Shown: one piece after another, positions 58,285-64,000 of the stretch | Position numbering within the stretch: the first letter of the stretch is position 1 | Layout of the letters: every line of letters begins with the position of its first letter | DNA from: Chloroflexota bacterium | GTDB taxonomy: Bacteria > Chloroflexota > Ktedonobacteria > Ktedonobacterales > JADMIN01 | NCBI GenBank assembly: GCA_021323855.1 | Contig: JAJPKE010000045.1 | Span: 124,001 to 188,000, forward strand | DNA length: 64,000 nucleotides | Direction: 5' to 3' | Made by a program: the position numbers and the translations under genes | The notes under the pieces: model-generated | The model's input: the letters and a program-made list of their open reading frames with translations, nothing else | What the model was told of the DNA's origin: nothing | Databases searched by the model: none

Positions 58285-58313
58285 TTGCAAACCGCACTGG
58301 GGCATGGTATGCT
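58285..58313 (+). promoter_or_regulatory. Promoter of the response regulator gene
   Basis: TTGCAA (58285-58290), a 17-base spacer and TATGCT (58308-58313). The expected start of transcription falls at the LexA-type box that begins nine bases later. Confidence 0.65.
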
Positions 58314-58321
58314 TGTTCTAT

Positions 58322-58337
58322 TAGAACATTAGTTCTA
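58322..58337. promoter_or_regulatory. LexA-type SOS box candidate
   Basis: TAGAACATTAGTTCTA is a perfect 16-bp palindrome with the core GAAC-N4-GTTC. This is the LexA operator of Gram-positives and reported for Chloroflexota. It overlaps the predicted transcription start, an ideal position for repression. Overlapping arms (GTTCTATTAGAAC) lie just before it. Confidence 0.6.
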
Positions 58338-58432
58338 GTAAAACAAGTGATGAGGCGACGATTGTGCGAGACCGTGTGAGACGGCAGCGGGGGTGTCTGT
58401 CTTGCATCACAGCGGGCGAAAGGGGCACGGCT

Positions 58433-58894
58433 ATGGCGCGCGTTCTGGTCGTGGACGATGAGCGAACTATTCGGGAATTATTGCGGTTTGCACTGGAGTG
58501 CGAAGGGCACGAAGTCACGGTGTTTCGTGACGGCGCGGAATTGTTGACATATCTGACTGATAGTGGCAGGCATGCTGATCCGGCGCTTCCGGCGCAGGCG
58601 CAGGAACCTTGCGTTGTTCTGATGGATGTGATGATGCCGCGTATGGATGGCTGGGAGGTCTGTCGCCAACTGGCAGAGCATCCAGCCCTCTGCGAGCATC
58701 TTGCGCTGGTGCTGATGACGGCGGTGTTTCAAGCAGATGAGGCAGCGCCAGTTCCCACGCCTGCGCGGGCGCTCTTGCGCAAGCCGTTCGATCTAGAACA
58801 GGTCTTTGCCCTGGTGGCGACGCTGGCGCTGCCAACTATGCCAGCGCCCCATCTTGCGGAGCCATGTGCGGGTCCGGCGTTGCTGGCAAGTTGA
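58433..58894 (+). CDS. Single-domain response regulator
   Basis: 153 residues from the ATG at 58433 (AAAGGGG eight bases upstream). The receiver domain is complete: MARVLVVDDERTIRELLRFA with Asp8/Asp9, phosphorylation site Asp65 in VVLMDVMMPRMDGWEVCRQL, Thr/Ser in LVLMTAVF, and Lys in LLRKPFDLEQ. An Ala/Gln/Pro-rich insertion precedes the Asp65 strand (SGRHADPALPAQAQEPC). No output domain follows; about 25 Pro/Ala-rich residues end it. It must act through protein contacts. No histidine kinase is nearby. Its promoter carries the LexA-type box. Confidence 0.9.
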   Translation: MARVLVVDDERTIRELLRFALECEGHEVTVFRDGAELLTYLTDSGRHADPALPAQAQEPCVVLMDVMMPRMDGWEVCRQLAEHPALCEHLALVLMTAVFQADEAAPVPTPARALLRKPFDLEQVFALVATLALPTMPAPHLAEPCAGPALLAS

Positions 58895-58932
58895 GCGTTT
58901 TATCCGCCGGCTCTGCTACCGATGCTACCGAG

Positions 58933-59925
58933 CTACCGATGTGAGCCGGAGCGGCGGATGCCGCCAGCTTTAGGGCGTATGATGGCTGGCGGCTCCGTGG
59001 CGCGATTCCACGCTTCACTGCCGGGCAGCGCGATGGGTAGTGGCGTAGGCGTTGCCCGGCTGTTGTTTGCGTTCGATGCAGCAGCCGTGCCAGTGGCGTT
59101 TGAAGCGCCATGAGCGATGACGGTTGGTGGCGCTGGTGGCGTGGGCAGTGCCGCCGCTGATTCCACCCGCCCGCTGGCAGGAGGCGGAGCGCCCGCTGGC
59201 GTAGTGGCAGGCGTCACCTGAACGGCAGATTGAGCAAAGGCGCGAGCGGCGGCAAGGAAGAGATAATAGCCGATGACAATCAACACCGCCGAGCCGACCA
59301 GGAAACAGAACAGCCCGAAATCCGGCCCAACCACCACTGATGATGCAGAAGTGGAAGCGGGCACAGATTGAGTCGGAGGGATGTCTGTAACGATGGTGTT
59401 TGCCACGTCGTTGGAGTGCGCCAGATAGACCCAGAAGGCAGCGCCGAGTCCCAGGTTGAGGGCGCCGGTGAGCATCGGCAGCGCAGTGGCGATGGGATGC
59501 CGGCGCAGTTTGGGGTGCAACGAGGGCGCAGCCGCCACGGCGATCAGCGCCGCGAGGGCGACGCCACCGGCAACGGGCAGCGTTTCATGCTGTCCATAGA
59601 CATAGCGCCAGGGCACAAACAAATCGGCCAGCAACGCGATGGCGACAATCAGCAGCGCGCGCCCTAGCGCATCCTGTGGTAGCCCCGGCTGATCCAGATC
59701 GCCTGCCCGGATGCCCGGCAGCGCCGCAGATGAGGTTGCGGTCTGAGCAGCAGTCATCGTGCGTGGCGAGGCGCTGTTACCGCCACCTGCGCTCCGCTCC
59801 AGCGTCGTTTGTGCCGGCGTTGCGGCGGAGCGCAGGTCAGCCCCTGTTCTGCCCAGATCATGCCCGCAGACGGGGCATACGACTGCACGCGCTGGCGTCT
59901 CCGCGCCACATTCCAGGCAGAACAT
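58933..59925 (-). CDS. Zinc-ribbon membrane protein
   Basis: 330 residues from the ATG at 59925 (AGGAG nine bases upstream). It begins with a zinc ribbon MFCLECGAETPARAVVCPVCG (two CxxC pairs). A Thr/Ala/Gly linker follows, then four hydrophobic helices (LGRALLIVAIALLADLF; LPVAGGVALAALIAVAA; TALPMLTGALNLGLGAAFWV; GLFCFLVGSAVLIVIGYYLF). The C-terminal 100 residues are Ala/Pro/Thr/Asn-rich. This repeats the plan of the protein at 39.2 kb but has more helices. No function is assigned. It is convergent with the response regulator gene, 38 bases away. Confidence 0.8.
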   Translation of the reverse strand: MFCLECGAETPARAVVCPVCGHDLGRTGADLRSAATPAQTTLERSAGGGNSASPRTMTAAQTATSSAALPGIRAGDLDQPGLPQDALGRALLIVAIALLADLFVPWRYVYGQHETLPVAGGVALAALIAVAAAPSLHPKLRRHPIATALPMLTGALNLGLGAAFWVYLAHSNDVANTIVTDIPPTQSVPASTSASSVVVGPDFGLFCFLVGSAVLIVIGYYLFLAAARAFAQSAVQVTPATTPAGAPPPASGRVESAAALPTPPAPPTVIAHGASNATGTAAASNANNSRATPTPLPIALPGSEAWNRATEPPAIIRPKAGGIRRSGSHR

Positions 59926-60058
59926 AACCGTGTCTCCTCTCATCCACCTTTGCTGCCTGCTTACCCTTTGCGCAACGGGCTACATACCACTACGTTCTAA
60001 AACGCATGATGCTCGCAGCGAGATGACAGCGAAAACCGTCGGAGAGACGATTGATCTT

Positions 60059-61528
60059 CTAGTGATCTTCTTCGCCTTCCTCCATTGCCTCGGCAAGACG
60101 TATCTGTGTCGCCCGTTCCAACGCCTCTTCTGCCTCTTCTTTGCGTCCGGCGCGTTCGAGCGCCTGCGCCAGCGTCTCATAGCCAATGGCCAGCACGGGA
60201 TCGAGCGCCACCGCGTTCTGCGCCATCTCTACGGCGTCCTCCACACGCCCCACTTCCAGGTAGGTATCGGCAAGATCGTTGGCGATGCCAGCGTCGAGCG
60301 GATTGCCCGCCAGCGCCTTCTCATAGGAGACGATAGCTTCTTCGTGGCGGCCAAGCGCATCATAGGCGGACGCCTGCTCATAGAGCGCCTCCGGCTGATC
60401 GGGGAAGCGTTCGAGGAACGCGCTCACCGTCTTGAGCGCGTCCTCATTCTTCGCCGCCAGATTCTGGCACTCTGCCAGCCGCGCATAGGCATCCAGCAGT
60501 GTCTCTTCGTCCTGTTCGGTATGCGGGTCGGAGTAGTCGTTCACCAACTGGCTGAAGACGGCAATGGCCTCATCATAACGTTCGGCGTCGCGCAGCACTT
60601 CGCCCAGGCTAAAAAATGCGCTCGGCGAATCCGGCTGAAGGTCGGCGGCGCGGCGATATGCCTCCACCGACTCGTCTAATCTGCCCAGTTCTTCGCGCCA
60701 GGTGCCCAGGTGTTCCCAGGCCTCCGCATCGTCCGGCGAAAGCTGCACCACATGCTCCCACGCCGCCGCCGCCTGTTCTGGATCATTCAGCGCCTCATAG
60801 ACGGTCGCCTGCGTCTCATAAGTGGTGGGATTCTCTGGGTCCAGCGCGATCATCTGGTTGACGATGTTCACGGCGTCTTTCTCGCGGTGCGCTTCCAGAT
60901 AGCCCTCTACCAGATCAGAGTAGCGGCTGAGGTCGCGTGGGTCTTCATCCAGCCGCTTTTCCAAATCGGCAACGTATTCGGCCTGCTCGTTGAGCCGCTC
61001 GCGCACGTCACGCAAATTATCGGCGGCTAGCGTATTGTCGGGATTGAGGATCTGCGCCTGGCGATAGGCCAGAATCGCATCCTCAAAGAAACCCAGGCTG
61101 CGATAGGCGTCGCCAACGTTGATAAACAGTTCGTCGTTGCCGTTGTCCTGTTCCAGCGCCCGCTGGAAGGCGTCCAGCGCGTCCTCCTCGAAGCCAAGCT
61201 CGCCATAGAGATTGCCGAGGTTGATATAGGCTTCGATCATCGTCTCATCGAGCTGGATCGCGCGCATGTACGAGACAATCGCGCCTTCCGGGTCGTTGAG
61301 ATTTTGCTTCGCCAGCGCAAGATTATAGCGAGCGCGGGCGTCGCGTGGGTCGGCGGCAACCGCCTGCTCGAAAGCGTCTTCGGCGGCTTCGTAATCGCCT
61401 GCGGCAGCCGCCACACGGCCCTGCTCCATGAGCGCTCTGACGGTTGCGTTTCCGCTGGAGGCGTGAGCGCCGTTTGCGGAACGTCCATCCATGCTCAGGT
61501 TCTCTGATGAGTTTGCGTCCTGTGACAT
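60059..61528 (-). CDS. Large tetratricopeptide-repeat protein
   Basis: 489 residues; the ribosome site is weak. After a 30-residue Ser/Asn-rich start, twelve or so TPRs run almost to the end, such as AAAGDYEAAEDAFEQAVAAD, PDDARARYNLALAKQNLND-type, AYINLGNLYGELGFEEDALD and EHLGTWREELGRLDESVEAY. The whole is very acidic. It is a cytosolic scaffold or assembly factor without a catalytic domain. It lies 280 bases downstream of argD on the same strand, with two dispersed repeats between. Confidence 0.9.
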   Translation of the reverse strand: MSQDANSSENLSMDGRSANGAHASSGNATVRALMEQGRVAAAAGDYEAAEDAFEQAVAADPRDARARYNLALAKQNLNDPEGAIVSYMRAIQLDETMIEAYINLGNLYGELGFEEDALDAFQRALEQDNGNDELFINVGDAYRSLGFFEDAILAYRQAQILNPDNTLAADNLRDVRERLNEQAEYVADLEKRLDEDPRDLSRYSDLVEGYLEAHREKDAVNIVNQMIALDPENPTTYETQATVYEALNDPEQAAAAWEHVVQLSPDDAEAWEHLGTWREELGRLDESVEAYRRAADLQPDSPSAFFSLGEVLRDAERYDEAIAVFSQLVNDYSDPHTEQDEETLLDAYARLAECQNLAAKNEDALKTVSAFLERFPDQPEALYEQASAYDALGRHEEAIVSYEKALAGNPLDAGIANDLADTYLEVGRVEDAVEMAQNAVALDPVLAIGYETLAQALERAGRKEEAEEALERATQIRLAEAMEEGEEDH

Positions 61529-61578
61529 CGCTCGTGTGTCTCCCTTTGCGGAATAAAGAAAAATATGTCGGCGGGATG

Positions 61579-61618
61579 GCCCCCACCCCTAACCCCTCCC
61601 CCGTGCGCGGGAGAGGGG
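61579..61618. repeat. Dispersed palindromic repeat copy
   Basis: CCCCCACCCCTAACCCCTCC followed by CCCGTGCGCGGGAGAGGGG. It closely matches the first copy at 22471. Confidence 0.8.
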
Positions 61619-61688
61619 AACCAGAACAACGATGGCAGGAGCCTCTGGTATCCCCACACCTGCGCCCGCTTGCCTAGCAGCGCCCGGA

Positions 61689-61797
61689 CTCCCCTCTCCT
61701 CGCGGGAGAGAGCCTCCGCCACGCGAAGCGTGGAAGCTTGGCCTAGCCAAGCGGAGGAGGCGACGGAGCGCAGCGGAGGGGCGGGGGTTGAGGTCTC
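61689..61797. repeat. Expanded repeat copy with a cruciform insert
   Basis: A CTCTCC-TCGC-GGGAGAG hairpin is followed by CCTCCGC (61713-61719), hairpin CACGC-GAA-GCGTG (61720-61732), hairpin GCTTGGC-CTA-GCCAAGC (61736-61752), and GCGGAGG (751-757 of that kilobase). It can thus fold as a three-way junction. The outer arms (CTCCCCTC ... CGGGGGTTGAGG) belong to the common repeat family. Confidence 0.8.
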
Positions 61798-61808
61798 CAT
61801 TGTATGCC

Positions 61809-63035
61809 TTAGAGCGCCGCCAGCGCCTCATCGAGTTTTTCGATGGCTTCGTCTACATCGCTGCCGCGCAGGATCAGCGGCGGCACCATGCGAATCGTCG
61901 AAGGGCCAGCGTTGGTGATGAGCAGACCGCGTTCCAGCGCCCGGTCCATGATGTCCTGCGCGCGTGGCTCGGCAAGATCGAAGGCGCGCATTAGACCCAG
62001 GCCACGTGTGCCGGTGATGATGCTGTGCTTCTTCGCCAGTTCATCAATCTTGCCGCCCAGGTAATTGCCCATCTCGGTCGCATGAGTCAGCAAGTCTTGC
62101 TCGATAATCGTGCGCACCGTCGCCACACCAGCGGCGCAGGCAATCGGATTGCCGCCAAAGGTGGTGCCGTGGTCGCCCGGCTCGAAGATGTCGGCGCGGT
62201 CGCCCGCCAGCATCGCGCCAATCGGCACGCCACCGGCCAACCCTTTCGCCATCGTCGTAATGTCCGGGCGGATGCCCATGTGTTCCCAGCTAAAGAACTT
62301 GCCGGTGCGGCCCATGCCCGCCTGCACCTCATCGCAGATCAAGATCAGGTTCTGCTCGTCGCAGAAGGCGCGCACCTGCTGCATGTATTCGGTGGAGGCA
62401 GGATAAATGCCGCCCTCGCCCTGCACTGCTTCGATCAGGATGCCGATGGTCTTGTTGCTGACGGCGGCTTTGAGCGCGTCGAAATCAGCAAATGGCACCT
62501 GCTTGAAGCCATCTGGCAGCGGGCGCCAGGTATCCTGATACTTCTTCTGGCCGGTGGCCGCCGTCGTCGCCAGCGTGCGCCCGTGGAAGGAGCGGTCCAT
62601 GCTGATGATCTCATAGGCGCCATTGCGGTTCAGCCGGCCATACTTGCGCGCCAGTTTGATTGCGCCCTCATTGGCCTCTGCGCCGCTATTGGAGAAGAAC
62701 GAGCGCATGCCGCCGCTGACATTATAGAGTTGCTCGGCCAACTCCACCTGTCGCTCATTGACATAGAGGTTCGAGACATGGATGAGTTGCGTTGCCTGCT
62801 GCTGGATGGCGCGCACCACGGCGGGATGGGCATGGCCGAGGACATTGGTGGCGATGCCCGCGACCAGATCGAGGTAGACCGTGCCGTTGGCGTCCCAGAC
62901 GCGCACACCCTCGCCGCGCTCCATTACAAGGCTGCGGTTGAAGGTATGCTGGTAATATTTCCGCTCCAGTGCGGCCCAGTCGCGTTTTTCGGACGATGAA
63001 ATGGACTGGTTGGTTGTGGGGGTGGTGGTCGTCAT
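61809..63035 (-). CDS. argD: Acetylornithine aminotransferase
   Basis: 408 residues, family length about 400. Class III PLP aminotransferase features: SNSGAEANEGAIKLARKYG (about 116-134), SMDRSFHGRTLATTAATGQK, LICDEVQAGMGRTGKFFSWE with the PLP-binding Asp235, and Lys264 in ITTMAKGLAGGVPIGAMLAG, which forms the Schiff base. The GDHGTTFGGNPIACAAG block follows. It converts N-acetylglutamate semialdehyde and glutamate to acetylornithine in arginine synthesis. It lies 18 bases downstream of argJ on the same strand, in line with an arg operon continuing beyond the window. Confidence 0.95.
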   Translation of the reverse strand: MTTTTPTTNQSISSSEKRDWAALERKYYQHTFNRSLVMERGEGVRVWDANGTVYLDLVAGIATNVLGHAHPAVVRAIQQQATQLIHVSNLYVNERQVELAEQLYNVSGGMRSFFSNSGAEANEGAIKLARKYGRLNRNGAYEIISMDRSFHGRTLATTAATGQKKYQDTWRPLPDGFKQVPFADFDALKAAVSNKTIGILIEAVQGEGGIYPASTEYMQQVRAFCDEQNLILICDEVQAGMGRTGKFFSWEHMGIRPDITTMAKGLAGGVPIGAMLAGDRADIFEPGDHGTTFGGNPIACAAGVATVRTIIEQDLLTHATEMGNYLGGKIDELAKKHSIITGTRGLGLMRAFDLAEPRAQDIMDRALERGLLITNAGPSTIRMVPPLILRGSDVDEAIEKLDEALAAL

Positions 63036-63053
63036 TGAATTCTCCGAGTTCTC

Positions 63054-64000
63054 CTACCGGGTGTACGTCGCGTTCTCATCAATATAGCCGTGCGTTAAAT
63101 CGCAGCCCCAGGCGGTCGCGGCAAAATCGCCGAGGTGCAGGTCAATATCTACATAGACATCCGGGCCAACCATCGCCTGTTTCGCGGCGGCCTGGTCATA
63201 GTCCGCCGCCACGCCATGTTCGACGATCAGCACATCGCCCAGACGGATATCCAGCTTGTCGTGTTCGATGGCGGCCTTACTGGCACCAAGCGCGGCGATC
63301 AGCCGGCCCCAATTGGGGTCGCCGCCCGCCACAGCGCACTGCCAGATGATGTATCTCGTGATATCGCGGGCGGCGGTGCGGGCGTCGGCGTCGCTGGCGG
63401 CGTTGTGGATGTTGACGATCATCAGCTTGGTTGCGCCTTCGCCGTCGCGCGCCATCTCGCGCGCCAGATAGCGGGTGACATAGCGGAGTGCTGTCACAAA
63501 GGTATCAGCCCCCGCCACGCCCTCGCGCAATGGCTCATTACCCGCGAGTCCGCTGGCAAAGACGAACGCTGAGTCATTGGTAGACATGTCGCCATCTACG
63601 CAAACCATATTGAAGGAATCGTTGACGGCGCGGCGCATGGCGTCTTGCAGGAAGGCCGGTTCGACGGCAGCGTCGGTGGTCAGGTAGCAGAGCATCGTCG
63701 CCATATTGGGATAGATCATGCCGACGCCTTTGGTCGAGCCACCCAACCGCACCGTCTTGTCGCCGACCTCGAACTCCACGGCAACGGTTTTCGGGCGCGT
63801 GTCGGTCGTCATGATACCGCGCGCAAAATCCGGGCCGCCGCTGGCGCTGACCTGAATCTCCGCGATGCCCTGCTCCACTCTATCCATTGGCAACGGGCGC
63901 CCGATGATGCCGGTGGAGGAGACCATCACCAGATTCGGGTCGCTGATACCCAGCTTGGTGGCAGTCAACTCCGTCATACGTTGCGCGTCGCGGTAGCCGC
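63054..64000 (-). CDS. argJ: Glutamate N-acetyltransferase / amino-acid acetyltransferase ArgJ, 5' end cut off
   Basis: The frame is open to the window edge, so only the C-terminal 314 residues or so are visible; the first reads GYRDAQRMTELTATKLGI, internal to ArgJ. VMVSSTGIIGRPLPMDRVEQ is typical. The self-cleavage site that creates the two chains and the catalytic Thr is KGVGMIYPNMATMLCYLTTD. NDSFNMVCVDGDMSTNDSAF, GGDPNWGRLIAALGAS and the end DLTHGYIDENATYTR are also conserved. ArgJ moves acetyl groups from acetylornithine to glutamate. It precedes argD directly. Confidence 0.95.
   Translation of the reverse strand, partial: GYRDAQRMTELTATKLGISDPNLVMVSSTGIIGRPLPMDRVEQGIAEIQVSASGGPDFARGIMTTDTRPKTVAVEFEVGDKTVRLGGSTKGVGMIYPNMATMLCYLTTDAAVEPAFLQDAMRRAVNDSFNMVCVDGDMSTNDSAFVFASGLAGNEPLREGVAGADTFVTALRYVTRYLAREMARDGEGATKLMIVNIHNAASDADARTAARDITRYIIWQCAVAGGDPNWGRLIAALGASKAAIEHDKLDIRLGDVLIVEHGVAADYDQAAAKQAMVGPDVYVDIDLHLGDFAATAWGCDLTHGYIDENATYTR

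Overview
The window is about 64 kb of GC-rich (roughly 60%) bacterial chromosome. I infer a Chloroflexota host, most likely a Ktedonobacteria-like lineage. The reasons are the many ECF sigma factors with unusual partners, membrane-anchored beta-propellers, zinc-ribbon and FHA membrane proteins, no sign of outer-membrane genes, and a rpmB / asp23-fakA-fakB arrangement otherwise best known from Gram-positives. This assignment is inference; no rRNA or tRNA gene was found to test it.

Layout. 1-4.8 kb: an edge gene, an ECF sigma factor coupled to a DinB-like gene, and a DHA2 drug exporter next to a MarR regulator. 5-12.6 kb: an MFS-like protein, a BstYI-like restriction-modification pair, two alpha/beta hydrolases (one apparently lacking its nucleophile) and a VapBC-type toxin-antitoxin pair. 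12.6-20 kb: an MFS carrier, a virginiamycin-lyase-like propeller, a secreted esterase, an ArsP/DUF318-like permease with a CsoR-like operator, and a DUF1272 gene broken by an in-frame TAA. 20-24.6 kb: a minus-strand run of an ECF sigma factor, a HEAT-repeat membrane protein and an ABC exporter. 24.6-26.1 kb: an IS200/IS605-type element (tnpB with a candidate omega-RNA) sitting directly upstream of that sigma gene. 26-34 kb: TPR, BNR-propeller and PP2C genes, an ECF sigma / zinc-finger anti-sigma pair, and a polytopic membrane protein.

34-45 kb is mostly core: leuS, ridA, an NAD-binding epimerase-like gene, a DegV/FakB-like protein, a FakA-like kinase, Asp23 and rpmB. 45-47.4 kb is the most unusual accessory patch: a TIR domain fused to a right-handed beta-helix, preceded by three phased 10-bp repeats and followed by a second PIN toxin-antitoxin pair. 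47-59.9 kb holds a membrane-anchored hypothetical protein, YceD, a PQQ-type propeller, a KimA-like APC transporter beside a CPA2 antiporter, a transglutaminase-like protein, a double-FHA membrane protein, and a response regulator behind a promoter that overlaps a perfect LexA-type box. 60-64 kb: a TPR protein, then argD and the 3' part of argJ.

Working together: FakA and the DegV protein probably form a fatty-acid kinase. ArgJ and ArgD are consecutive arginine-synthesis enzymes. The three ECF modules each have a different kind of partner, which suggests different input signals. A family of palindromic intergenic repeats (about ten copies) is scattered through the right two thirds of the window. 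The clearest candidates for new biology are the TIR/beta-helix locus, the restriction-modification insertion, the interrupted DUF1272 gene, the SOS-like response-regulator promoter, and the repeat family with its cruciform-bearing variant.
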